Assembly: GCF_017581925.1 (NCBI RefSeq)
Contig: NZ_JAGEVG010000006.1
Location: 124,001 to 188,000 of the forward strand
Length of the DNA stretch: 64,000 nt
Reading direction: 5' to 3'
From: Gelidibacter pelagius
Lineage (GTDB): Bacteria > Bacteroidota > Bacteroidia > Flavobacteriales > Flavobacteriaceae
Positions 18,846 to 27,538 of the stretch are shown here, piece after piece. The notes under the pieces are model-generated. The model was given only the letters and a program-made list of their open reading frames with translations, searched no databases and was not told the DNA's origin. Position numbers and translations under genes: made by a program. Within the stretch, counting starts at the first letter, position 1. Each line of letters begins with the position of its first letter.

Positions 18846-20684
18846 ATGATCAAGGAACACCAAATAGATGCTGAGTTAGTCCAAACCATTTGCAAAAACA
18901 TCACCGACAATGTTCCTGTGAATGCCGAATTGCCAAAAAACGGTTTGTTGCACATTGATAAACTTTTACCCTTTATTTGTGTGTATCGATACAAGGATTT
19001 GGATATGTATTTCTCAAGACTTCTTAAAACGCAAGCCTCTTACCTAATTGTCGAAGAGAGTATCGATATTTCGCATCTCTTGGAAGCCATCCGATTGATC
19101 ACTTCTGAAAAGTTTGAAACTTTTCTGATTTTGGAATTATGGCCAGATAAAGACGCCCTTAAAAATCAATTTCAAATTTACGGTCCAAAAGACAAATCAG
19201 AGGAAACAGTCAATGCATTGGAGGAGGGTTTTAGTGAAATAAAAAAAACACTCTCCATTGTAAGCACAAAAATAATTCATACAGAGTTTAGGCATCCAAA
19301 ACATTTGTTGCCGCTATTGGACATCTCCACTTCTAAAAAATCAGGAACACTTATTATTGGCATTTCAATTCCTGCCGTTTATCAAAACACAGAAACCGAT
19401 GAGTTGTTCTCCTTGTTTTTCAGGAAATTCTACACCATTTTTTCCGAAACTATAAAAAGAGCGGTCTATGAGTTTATAAGGGTTCAAACTACCGATGCCT
19501 TTGAGAATTACCTGATGCTGGGCAAGACCCATATTGACGCTGTTACCATTTCTTCAGATACTAAACTTGCAAAAATCAGTGAACGGATGTCTTTTCTATT
19601 AAGAGTGACACCAGTAAACAGTAACGAGGAATGGGACAAATTTGAGCAGAATGAATACACGGTTACGCCATCGTTTAAATACAGATTGATTGCGATAGAT
19701 CCTGAGCTGGAAAAACGCAAACTTTTTAATATTCCCATAGATTTGGTCGAAGACCCAACCATTGCATTTATATTACGAGGAAAACGTCTCGAAATAGAAA
19801 AGCAATTGATCATGCTTGAGGAGCGTGGCACCGATAATTTTAGATTTATTGGTGAAAGTCTTTATGGAGTGATCCGGAAAGATGTTCTGGAGGCGGCTGA
19901 GCACATTTTAAAAACCTATCCGGAAGGAGAGATCATCCAAGGTTCCAAGCGTTTTAATAGTGCGGAATTCGCAGAACATGCCCAAAGAGAAATAGATTAT
20001 TATGCACATAAATTTCCTGACTTGGAGCTCGGTATTGAAGTAAGGGATGATGTAGCCGGCATCATGGTATCAAAGTCCAAATTGCTCATCAATAATGAAA
20101 TGAATCTGGATGCGAATCGCTGTGATGCGTTGATTCAGCACGAAATAGGCACACATATCCTGACCTATTGCAATGGTAAAAGTCAGCCTTTAAAGCAGAT
20201 GTACAGCGGATTTGAAGGTTATGATCAACTGCAGGAAGGATTGGCTGTGATAGCTGAATATTTGGTTGGCGGACTGACCGTAAACCGTTTGCGATTGTTG
20301 GCAGGACGTGTCATTGCCGTAAACGCCATGGTAGGCAATGCCAGCTTTATCGAAACTTTTAATCTGCTGAGAGAGTTCTATGCGTTTCCAAATCGTGTGG
20401 CCTATTATATAAGTATGCGTGTTTATAGGGGCGGCGGACTTACTAAAGATGCAGTATATCTTGCCGGGCTTATAGATTTGATGGCATACCTTAAAAAAGG
20501 AGGGAAGCTTGAACCACTATATACGGGCAAGTTTAATATCACCCATATCGCTTTAATTGAAGAATTGCTGTACAGAAACGTATTGAGACAACCCATACTG
20601 CCGAGTTTTTTAGATCGTAATGAGGTAAAGGAACGCTTGAAAAAGTTAAGGAAGGGGATAAATATTGTTGATCTTGTAAAATAA
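18846..20684 (+). CDS. DUF1704 / QEGLA-motif metallopeptidase-like protein
   Basis: The 612-residue protein has HEIGTH at 432-437 and QEGLA at 463-467, followed by Glu471. This HExxxH-plus-glutamate pattern is that of the DUF1704 (TIGR02421, flavohemoglobin expression-modulating QEGLA motif) family. Its eukaryotic relatives MATCAP1/2 are tyrosine carboxypeptidases of tubulin. About 300 N-terminal residues precede the peptidase part and I do not recognise them. The gene starts one base after the upstream stop. By family, a zinc carboxypeptidase activity is likely; the bacterial substrate is unknown. No signal peptide is present, so it acts in the cytoplasm. Confidence 0.85.
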   Translation: MIKEHQIDAELVQTICKNITDNVPVNAELPKNGLLHIDKLLPFICVYRYKDLDMYFSRLLKTQASYLIVEESIDISHLLEAIRLITSEKFETFLILELWPDKDALKNQFQIYGPKDKSEETVNALEEGFSEIKKTLSIVSTKIIHTEFRHPKHLLPLLDISTSKKSGTLIIGISIPAVYQNTETDELFSLFFRKFYTIFSETIKRAVYEFIRVQTTDAFENYLMLGKTHIDAVTISSDTKLAKISERMSFLLRVTPVNSNEEWDKFEQNEYTVTPSFKYRLIAIDPELEKRKLFNIPIDLVEDPTIAFILRGKRLEIEKQLIMLEERGTDNFRFIGESLYGVIRKDVLEAAEHILKTYPEGEIIQGSKRFNSAEFAEHAQREIDYYAHKFPDLELGIEVRDDVAGIMVSKSKLLINNEMNLDANRCDALIQHEIGTHILTYCNGKSQPLKQMYSGFEGYDQLQEGLAVIAEYLVGGLTVNRLRLLAGRVIAVNAMVGNASFIETFNLLREFYAFPNRVAYYISMRVYRGGGLTKDAVYLAGLIDLMAYLKKGGKLEPLYTGKFNITHIALIEELLYRNVLRQPILPSFLDRNEVKERLKKLRKGINIVDLVK

Positions 20685-20695
20685 AATCAGATACA

Positions 20696-21736
20696 ATGAA
20701 AATAGGATTTATAATCAATGATCACGCCACGGAAAAGTGGAATTATACAACACCTGCTTTGGGTTACGCCGCCTATAAACGAGGACATGAAGTGTTTTTT
20801 ATCGGTGTTGGCGAATTGTCGTATGCCTCAAAAGGACATCTTTCTGTTCGCTGCAAAACTATCACTGAGAGAACTTTTAAAGGTGAGGAAACGTATTTTA
20901 AAGCGGTTCAAAATGAAGAATTTGTCAACTTATCTTCTAAAGATTTGGATGTTCTGTTCTTGAGGAATAATCCCGCAGATGAAATCAACGAACGTGATTG
21001 GGCCTATAATGCGGCCTTTATTTTTGGTGAAATAGCTATGAGCAATGGCGTATTGGTACTCAATCATCCGAGTAGTTTGGCGGGTGCTGTGAATAAAATG
21101 TATTTTCAGCATTTTCCTGAAATCCTTCGCCCTAAAACCATAATTACCCGAGACCATGATGAGATAAAGGAGTTCTTTAAAGAACAAAAGCAGAAAATGA
21201 TCCTCAAGCCTTTGCAAGGGTCGGGCGGTACCAATGTATTCATGATGGATAAGAAGAACGAACACAATCTATCGCAAACCATTGATGCCATTTGTCGTGA
21301 CGGCTTTGTAATTGCCCAAGAATACCTCACTGAGGCCACTGGAGGTGACACGCGGTTGTTCCTCATGAATGGAGAACCTTTACAAGTGGATGGCCAGTAC
21401 GCTTTAATGCAACGCGTCAATTCTTCCGGAGACATTAGAAGTAATATTCATGCGGGCGGTAAGCCTGAAAAAGTGAAAATGACGGATCAGATCATGGAAC
21501 TTGCCGATATTGTCAGACCTAAACTGGTTCAAGATGGTATGTTTTTGGTGGGGATCGATATTGTAGGTTCTAAGTTGATGGAAATTAACGTCTTCAGCCC
21601 AGGCGGCTTAAACGTAATGGGGCAGATGTACGATGCTGATTTTGCAACACCCGTTATTGAATCTATTGAACGAAAGGTCTACTACAGAAGCATGTACGGT
21701 GATTATCTGTACAATAGCAGATTAGCAACTTTATAA
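20696..21736 (+). CDS. ATP-grasp ligase, glutathione synthetase-like
   Basis: The 346-residue protein has the GshB-type ATP-grasp fold: a Rossmann-like N-terminus (MKIGFIINDHATEKWNYTTPALGYAAYKRGHEV, given in part), the ATP-binding lysine and glycine loop KPLQGSGGTNVF, GDTRLFLMNGEP, and the metal-binding MEINVFSPGG. It ligates a carboxylate to an amine with ATP. The organism has bshA and no gshA is in view, so glutathione is an unlikely product. It is third in the operon, 11 bp after the DUF1704 gene. A peptide-like ligation reversed or trimmed by the neighbouring hydrolases is inference. Confidence 0.85.
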   Translation: MKIGFIINDHATEKWNYTTPALGYAAYKRGHEVFFIGVGELSYASKGHLSVRCKTITERTFKGEETYFKAVQNEEFVNLSSKDLDVLFLRNNPADEINERDWAYNAAFIFGEIAMSNGVLVLNHPSSLAGAVNKMYFQHFPEILRPKTIITRDHDEIKEFFKEQKQKMILKPLQGSGGTNVFMMDKKNEHNLSQTIDAICRDGFVIAQEYLTEATGGDTRLFLMNGEPLQVDGQYALMQRVNSSGDIRSNIHAGGKPEKVKMTDQIMELADIVRPKLVQDGMFLVGIDIVGSKLMEINVFSPGGLNVMGQMYDADFATPVIESIERKVYYRSMYGDYLYNSRLATL

Positions 21737-21974
21737 TACAAGAAATTTAGAACGAAACACTTAAAAATTGGTTCAGCAATGTCGTTTGTAGATGATTTTA
21801 ACATCAAATACTTTTTAATCAATTATTTTAAGACATACAACGACTATTTTATTTGATCACAAATCAATTGTATAGATTTACGGTATCAAAATAATGTGCT
21901 ATTAATCAACTTATTATTCCCTCTGCAATAGTTAAGTTTAAGATTAATTTAGTTTTTAAGTAGTTGTTAAATGA

Positions 21975-22003
21975 AAAAAGTCCTTTGCCGAGGACTTTTT
22001 TTT
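21975..22003. terminator. Bidirectional terminator after the ATP-grasp operon
   Basis: AAAAAGTCCT pairs perfectly with AGGACTTTTT around a 6-nt loop, followed by T residues on the plus strand and with A residues before it for the minus strand. It separates two convergent genes. Confidence 0.85.
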
Positions 22004-22033
22004 ATGCGATATTTAAAGATCAGTTATTCTTTT

Positions 22034-22450
22034 CTATAAAAATTTAGACTTCAATTCCTTTGTCGGAATCATACATTCTTCCTTTTTGCCGTACCATTTA
22101 TATCTATTTTTTGCGATGAAGTCATATACCCAATTTCGGATGAAAGCGGGAACAATTAAAAACATAACCATCAGATGTCTCGGAAACCCAAGTTTTGATG
22201 CAATTTTCAAAGCTGCGGTCGATTTATAGGATATGCCTTTTTTGGGAGAATAGAGTAAAATAGAATCCATTTTGCTAGTGTCCACATCAAATTTTTTAAT
22301 GATGGCTTGCCCAACTTCACCTTGCAACGTCGTATATCGAAACAGATCGTTTTTATCGTGTTTAATTACGTATTGCACCGAAGCATCACAGAGGTTACAG
22401 ACCCCGTCAAAAAGAATTAGTTTTTTATTTTGTTCCAAATCTATGGACAT
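22034..22450 (-). CDS. Thiol-disulfide oxidoreductase DCC family protein
   Basis: The 138-residue protein carries the DCC (DUF393) signature LFDGVCNLC with Cys18-x-x-Cys21, and the later conserved element TTLQGEVGQAIIKK. Members are small thioredoxin-like proteins thought to exchange thiols and disulfides, mostly without a known partner. There is no signal peptide; one hydrophobic stretch (FLIVPAFIRNWVYDFIAKNRY) near the C-terminus is typical of the family. It lies alone between a shared terminator and the mutS2 gene. Confidence 0.85.
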   Translation of the reverse strand: MSIDLEQNKKLILFDGVCNLCDASVQYVIKHDKNDLFRYTTLQGEVGQAIIKKFDVDTSKMDSILLYSPKKGISYKSTAALKIASKLGFPRHLMVMFLIVPAFIRNWVYDFIAKNRYKWYGKKEECMIPTKELKSKFL

Positions 22451-22480
22451 GTTGTTCTATTTTTAAACTTATTTACTCGA

Positions 22481-22501
22481 CTGCCAACTGCCAACTGCCA
22501 A
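22481..22501. repeat. Three tandem CTGCCAA units
   Basis: The heptamer CTGCCAA occurs three times without a gap between the DCC and mutS2 genes. Related text (CTGCCAACTG, CTGCCTACTG) recurs at 28861-28880. Confidence 0.6.
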
Positions 22502-22517
22502 TTGCATACTATCATTC

Positions 22518-24683
22518 TCACTTCCCAACCGCTTCCACCAATTCCAATTGATCCACACTTACATTGGTCGTAAACATCCCGTAATTAATGATGGCTTTGT
22601 TTTTTTCGAGTTTATCAATACTGCCAACAGCTCTGCCGTCCTGTAATCTGACGCGGTCACCAATTTTAAAGTTAGCTTTTGGTTTCGGAGCGGTCTCTAC
22701 TTTTTTCTTGGCGGCTTTCTTTTTCTCGCGAATGACTTCAACCGTTTTTTCAGCTTCCTTAATGACTTTTTGCTCCTTTGCTTTCTGAACTTTTTTCACT
22801 TTGGCCGAAACCTTTTTTCGTTTGGAATTTTCAATTTGGACGACTTTGAACAATTCTGCCATCAGTTCACGCTTTTGATTGTTATCAAAATAACGCTCCG
22901 CCAAATCATTCATCTTTTGTCCCAAATAAATCAAACGTTGATTGCTATCATATAACTCTTGATAGTTTTCGAGCTTTTTTTGTATTTTCTGATTTATTTC
23001 CTCAAGTTTTTCAGCTTCGTTCAATTTCTTTTGTTCATTGACTTTAAGAGAGCGTTCCGTCTTTTCTAATTTGGAACGTTCTTTCTGAAGTTTAGCTATT
23101 GTGGCATCAAATCTCACTTTTCCACGTTCAATTTTCTTTTTTGCGCGATTGATCAAACTATAGGGAATGCCATTTTTTTGTGCCACTTCAAAGGTAAAAG
23201 AGCTTCCGGCTTGACCCAATGCAAGTTTGAACATTGGCTCCAAACTTTTTTCATCAAACATCATATTGGCATTTTGCATGAAAGGCAACTCGTTGGCCAA
23301 AACCTTAAGGTTGGAGTAGTGGGTGGTGATAATTCCGTAAGCTTCTCTATGGTAAAACTCCTCCAAAAAAGTTTCTGCCAAAGCACCACCCAATTCCGGA
23401 TCACTTCCGGTCCCAAATTCATCAATCAAGAAAAGAGTGTTCCCATTACACTTCTTTAGGAAATAATTCATCTGTTTTAATCTGTAACTATATGTGCTTA
23501 AATGATTTTCAATCGATTGATTGTCACCAATATCAGTTAATATTCGATCGAATAGGCAAATTTTACTGCGTTCATGAACTGGGATTAAAAGCCCACTTTG
23601 CAGCATCACTTGTAATAGGCCTACTGTTTTTAAGGTGATACTTTTTCCACCCGCATTTGGTCCTGAAATCACAATTATCCTGTTTTCAGGATGCAATGTT
23701 ATAGATTGCGGAAAGGTTTTAATATTTTTCTTTTGATTCGAAATATAAAGTAATGGATGGATGGCATCTCTCAGAACGTAGTCTTTGTTTTCAGTAATTT
23801 CCGGTAAAAGAGCATTAATGGATTGGGCATATTTTGCTTTTGCAAAAATCACATCCAATTCAGTTAAGAACATCTGATAATTCTTTAACAACCCACGGAA
23901 CGGTCTCATATAATCAGTCAGCTGTTTTAATATTCTGTTGACTTCTTCCGTTTCTTCAAAAACTAAATTATTGAGTTCTCTAGTATATCTAAAAGTTGCT
24001 TCCGGTTCAATATATACGATACTTCCTGTTTTGCTGCCTCCTAAAATCGCACCTTTTACCTTACGTCTGTACATTGCTTTGACTGCCAGAACGCGCTTGT
24101 TTTCAACCACTGATTCCCTAATATCATCTAAGTAATCCATGGCACTGTAAGAATTCAATGCTGACACAAAACTTTGGTTGATTTTACCTCTGATATTATT
24201 GATTTCCTGCCTTAGCTTAAATAGTTCATCTGACGCATTGTCCTTAACATCGCCAAAACGATCAATTACAATATCTATTTGATGGATCAACTCAGTGGTG
24301 ATGGGAATAGGCGAGGAGAACTCAAATAGATTTGGGTAGTATTCTTTAAACTTCTTTAAAAAACCAATAATATCATTAGAAGAGACAGAAATAGCTTTAA
24401 TTTTTTTAAAGCTCCCAGTTTCCAGGAATGAGTTTTCTATTTTTAAAAATTGAATTTCTTTTGTAATGGGTTCAAACCCATGGTTTGGAATGCGATTGTC
24501 ATTTTCAAAAGATGCCAAATAATCATTGGTCAGCTGCAAAGCTTGCAATACCTCTTCTTTTTTGCGAAATGGCTTGATCTGTAAGGCCATTTCAGTGCCC
24601 AAATGAGTCATGCAGTATTCCGCCATTTGATTTAAGACGGTATAAAATTCAATATCTTTTAAGGTTTTATCTTGAATGTGCAT
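22518..24683 (-). CDS. mutS2: MutS2-type DNA mismatch/recombination ATPase lacking the Smr domain
   Basis: This about 721-residue protein has a MutS core and clamp region, then an ABC-type ATPase with Walker A SGPNAGGKS, Walker B LFLIDEFGTGSDPE and the TTHYSNLK switch. A long coiled coil (about residues 515-640) and a KOW-like segment (FKIGDRVRLQDGRAVGSIDKLE) follow. It ends soon after that, without the Smr endonuclease domain of Bacillus or Thermus MutS2, which run to about 780 residues. MutS2 proteins act on recombination intermediates or collided ribosomes. A -7 box at 24712-24719 favours the ATG at 24683 over one at 24698, which would leave almost no leader. Confidence 0.88.
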   Translation of the reverse strand: MHIQDKTLKDIEFYTVLNQMAEYCMTHLGTEMALQIKPFRKKEEVLQALQLTNDYLASFENDNRIPNHGFEPITKEIQFLKIENSFLETGSFKKIKAISVSSNDIIGFLKKFKEYYPNLFEFSSPIPITTELIHQIDIVIDRFGDVKDNASDELFKLRQEINNIRGKINQSFVSALNSYSAMDYLDDIRESVVENKRVLAVKAMYRRKVKGAILGGSKTGSIVYIEPEATFRYTRELNNLVFEETEEVNRILKQLTDYMRPFRGLLKNYQMFLTELDVIFAKAKYAQSINALLPEITENKDYVLRDAIHPLLYISNQKKNIKTFPQSITLHPENRIIVISGPNAGGKSITLKTVGLLQVMLQSGLLIPVHERSKICLFDRILTDIGDNQSIENHLSTYSYRLKQMNYFLKKCNGNTLFLIDEFGTGSDPELGGALAETFLEEFYHREAYGIITTHYSNLKVLANELPFMQNANMMFDEKSLEPMFKLALGQAGSSFTFEVAQKNGIPYSLINRAKKKIERGKVRFDATIAKLQKERSKLEKTERSLKVNEQKKLNEAEKLEEINQKIQKKLENYQELYDSNQRLIYLGQKMNDLAERYFDNNQKRELMAELFKVVQIENSKRKKVSAKVKKVQKAKEQKVIKEAEKTVEVIREKKKAAKKKVETAPKPKANFKIGDRVRLQDGRAVGSIDKLEKNKAIINYGMFTTNVSVDQLELVEAVGK

Positions 24684-24711
24684 TCTCTTATAGGGCATCT
24701 TTAATTGGGAA

Positions 24712-24719
24712 CAAATTTA
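24712..24719 (-). promoter_or_regulatory. -7 promoter box TAAATTTG of mutS2
   Basis: On the minus strand the octamer is an exact TAnnTTTG match, placing the transcript start near 24705. That supports translation from the ATG at 24683. Confidence 0.45.
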
Positions 24720-24799
24720 CGGAAATTTAAAGTTTTGGGATGCATAATTTACTACATACCGAAAATCAGCTTATTTTTATCGAAAACATAATAACAATC

Positions 24800-25483
24800 A
24801 TGCATATCAATATCCATTCCAGCTGGAAAAAAAGACTTCAATCGGAGTTTGAGAAACCTTATTTCAAGGATTTAATGACATTTGTCAAACATGAATATGC
24901 CACTCAGACCTGTTATCCCAAAAAAGAAGCTATTTTCAATGCCTTTAATTGGTGCCCATTCGATCAAGTAAAAGTCGTTATTATTGGTCAAGATCCCTAT
25001 CATGGCACAGGACAGGCCAACGGGTTGTGTTTTTCAGTTAACGAAGGCGTTGTGCATCCGCCTTCACTCAGAAATATTTTTAAGGAGTTAGAATCTGATT
25101 TGGGAATCCCATATCCTGTCTCAGGAAATTTAGAACCGTGGGCGAAACAAGGTGTTCTGTTGCTCAATGCCACCTTAACGGTAAGGGCAGGAACTGCTGG
25201 CAGTCATCAAAAACCAGGATGGGAAATTTTTACAGATCATGTTATTAAAACAATAAACGATCAAAAAAGACACGTGATATTTTTACTTTGGGGAGGTTTC
25301 GCCAAAAAGAAAGCTAAATTAATAGATACTTCCAAACATACAATAATTACTTCAGGGCATCCTTCGCCATTAAGTGCCAATAGAGGCTATTGGTTTGGAA
25401 ATAAATGTTTTAGCAAGACTAACTACCAGTTGGAGCAAGTTGGCGTGAATCCAGTTGATTGGAGACTGAAAAAGGACGCTTGA
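24800..25483 (+). CDS. ung: Uracil-DNA glycosylase
   Basis: Ung removes uracil from DNA at the start of base-excision repair. The protein has the water-activating motif GQDPYH (Asp65) and the second-site motif HPSPLS (His187). I start it at the ATG at 24800, giving 227 residues. With that start the catalytic Asp and His fall within one residue of E. coli Asp64 and His187, whereas the in-frame ATG at 24740 would add a 20-residue hydrophobic extension unlike the family. It is divergent from mutS2, so two DNA-repair genes share an upstream region. Confidence 0.94.
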   Translation: MHINIHSSWKKRLQSEFEKPYFKDLMTFVKHEYATQTCYPKKEAIFNAFNWCPFDQVKVVIIGQDPYHGTGQANGLCFSVNEGVVHPPSLRNIFKELESDLGIPYPVSGNLEPWAKQGVLLLNATLTVRAGTAGSHQKPGWEIFTDHVIKTINDQKRHVIFLLWGGFAKKKAKLIDTSKHTIITSGHPSPLSANRGYWFGNKCFSKTNYQLEQVGVNPVDWRLKKDA

Positions 25484-25715
25484 TGGGTTTTACTTCTGAA
25501 ATGACTTTTTTTGTAGTTCTATTACAGCTGAATATTAGGAGTAGGAAATTTAAAACAACTAAGGAAGCAATAATTAAAATAATGGTCATGATCATATGTA
25601 TTTATATATACCAGGGGAATTTGGACGATTTGGACTACAAATGTATGCAATTTTAAAACAACCCCATGTCAATCTAAGAAAAACTTAATATTATGTTAAT
25701 TCCATAGGGATGAGC

Positions 25716-26570
25716 TCATACTTCTTTGACAATGTCGCGATAAGGCTTTTGTTCTTTAAGGATGTCTAATTTCATTAATTTCTGTTGCACTTTTTTTACT
25801 GTAGCTTCATCCAAATTGCTTTGCGACCATTCTGTCAAAGAAAGCCATTCCTGCACGTCTTCCAATTGCAGTTCATATCTGTTGGCAATCATTCTATCAA
25901 TGCTTGGGATTTCCTTAAAATCAATGGTCGTATTGTTGATAACCTCCAAAATAATCTTGACTATATTCTCGTTGGCTTTTAAAAATTCATTCCTTACGGC
26001 AATAACAAAACAAGGCCATGGTGTAGGGCAATTGTCAATGCGCCTAAAAACACCTGAGTCCACAATGGGTTTGGTCATAAACTTTTCCCACATAAAATAA
26101 TCCGCATCGCCATTGCTCAAAGCTTTAACGGCGCCGTCCAAATCTTGTATGACTTCAAACTTAAGATCAGTGTCTAAATCCCAACCATGATTTTCAGCAT
26201 TTATATAGGCCATCAAGTGAGATCCTGATCCAAATCTACTAATCGCACAGCGTTTTCCTTTCAAATCTTCAATAGATTTAAATTCAGAGTCAGCCGCAAC
26301 ATGAACGCCCCAAATAAGTGGTGTTTCTACAAAAATTTGAACGATTTTGCTCGGGTTTCCTTCTACAATATCTTTAATAATGCCTTCAGTTAAAATAACG
26401 GCCATATCAATATCTCCTGTTCGAAGTGCTTCGCTCATGGCACCAGTGCCTCCGGGATAATCTTCCCAACGCAGATTGATATTCTCCTCTTTATATTCGC
26501 CGTTTTTTAGCGTTAAATACCACGCAAGATTAAAATGTTCGGGTACACCACCAATTTTTACTGTCGTCAT
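25716..26570 (-). CDS. Substrate-binding-protein-like (NMT1/TauA fold), no signal peptide
   Basis: The 284-residue protein resembles periplasmic binding proteins for thiamine precursors, taurine or sulfonates. It has the opening VKIGGVPEHFNLAWYLTLKNG, the GGTGAMSEALRTGDIDMAV ligand loop and LKGKRCAISRFGSGSH. It has no signal peptide and no ABC permease or ATPase gene beside it, so it is probably cytoplasmic and not part of a classical importer. It lies 98 bp downstream of the phosphorylase gene in the same direction, at the end of the SUI1/DUF1835/phosphorylase set. Close relatives occur across Flavobacteriia. A ligand-binding or enzyme role is open. Confidence 0.78.
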   Translation of the reverse strand: MTTVKIGGVPEHFNLAWYLTLKNGEYKEENINLRWEDYPGGTGAMSEALRTGDIDMAVILTEGIIKDIVEGNPSKIVQIFVETPLIWGVHVAADSEFKSIEDLKGKRCAISRFGSGSHLMAYINAENHGWDLDTDLKFEVIQDLDGAVKALSNGDADYFMWEKFMTKPIVDSGVFRRIDNCPTPWPCFVIAVRNEFLKANENIVKIILEVINNTTIDFKEIPSIDRMIANRYELQLEDVQEWLSLTEWSQSNLDEATVKKVQQKLMKLDILKEQKPYRDIVKEV

Positions 26571-26668
26571 TAAAAAATTTATTTATTTATCCCGCACAAT
26601 CCTTATACAAATTTGGGGTGGGAATCTGATTTTAAAACTTATTATTAAAATTATAGGGGTTTTTCAAA

Positions 26669-27538
26669 CTATTCCACCAACTTGTCCAATGTATATATTA
26701 TCAAATTATTGACAAGGTTTGTTGAATCCTTACTAAATTCGCCAGTCGCCCGATTGGCAATAATCGCATTCATGGATAAGGCTTTGTGGCCCAAAAGCGC
26801 TGATAAGCCATAAATTCCGGCAGTTTCCATTTCTAAATTGGTGATGGACATATCGTTATAATCAAAACTTGCCAATTTATTATTAAGGTCGTCATCCTGT
26901 AGGGCAAGCCTTAAAACCCGACCTTGAGGTCCGTAAAAACCAACATTGGTAGCCGTAAAGCCTCTTACAGTTTTATCTGAGCTAAATTTTTTGAGCAAGG
27001 TTTCATTGCATCTTACAATATATGGTCTTGACTTTAGAGGACTCCAATTGGTGTGTTTTACTAAGGCTTCTGAAATCTTGTGATGTTGAATGTGTTCACT
27101 TTCATAAAAATGTAATAAACTGTCAAAGCCAGCGGCGTAATCACTTATCAGAAAGGAATCTAAGGGAATTTCTTTTTGGATAGAACCAGAGGTCCCAATC
27201 CTAATGATTTCCAAAGAAGTGAGTTGGTCCTTGATTTTGCGTTTTTCTAAATCAATATTGACCAGAGCGTCCAATTCGTTGAATACAATATCAATATTGT
27301 CGGTTCCAATCCCAGTGGAAATGACTGTGATCCGTTTTCCTTTATAGGTACCAGTTTGCGTGTGAAATTCTCTTTTTCTTGTCTGAAATTCGATGTGATC
27401 AAAATGCTGTGTCACATTGTCCACACGGTCAGGATCACCAACAGTAATGATAGTTGGAGCAAGATGTTCCGGTCTTAAATTAAGATGATAGACACTGCCA
27501 TCCGGATTGAGTATAAGTTCTGATGCTTTTATTGACAT
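26669..27538 (-). CDS. Nucleoside phosphorylase (uridine phosphorylase-like)
   Basis: The 289-residue protein belongs to the PNP/UDP family, which splits nucleosides with phosphate into base and ribose 1-phosphate. Motifs seen are ITVGDPDRVD near the start, ISTGIGTDNIDIVFNEL, IRIGTSGSIQ (phosphate binding) and NLEMETAGIYGLSALLG (ribose binding, Glu and Met). Those are the uridine-phosphorylase hallmarks. Its start overlaps the stop of the DUF1835 gene in a TAATG. A soluble nucleoside-salvage enzyme is well supported; base preference is not decidable here. Confidence 0.88.
   Translation of the reverse strand: MSIKASELILNPDGSVYHLNLRPEHLAPTIITVGDPDRVDNVTQHFDHIEFQTRKREFHTQTGTYKGKRITVISTGIGTDNIDIVFNELDALVNIDLEKRKIKDQLTSLEIIRIGTSGSIQKEIPLDSFLISDYAAGFDSLLHFYESEHIQHHKISEALVKHTNWSPLKSRPYIVRCNETLLKKFSSDKTVRGFTATNVGFYGPQGRVLRLALQDDDLNNKLASFDYNDMSITNLEMETAGIYGLSALLGHKALSMNAIIANRATGEFSKDSTNLVNNLIIYTLDKLVE

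Noticed and set aside
20696-21736. Naming the ATP-grasp gene gshB
   Set aside because: The fold is right, but bshA is present, gshA is not seen and the operon partners are unrelated to glutathione.
25459-25656. 65-codon open frame after ung
   Set aside because: It overlaps the end of ung, has no promoter or conserved motif and is low-complexity in composition.
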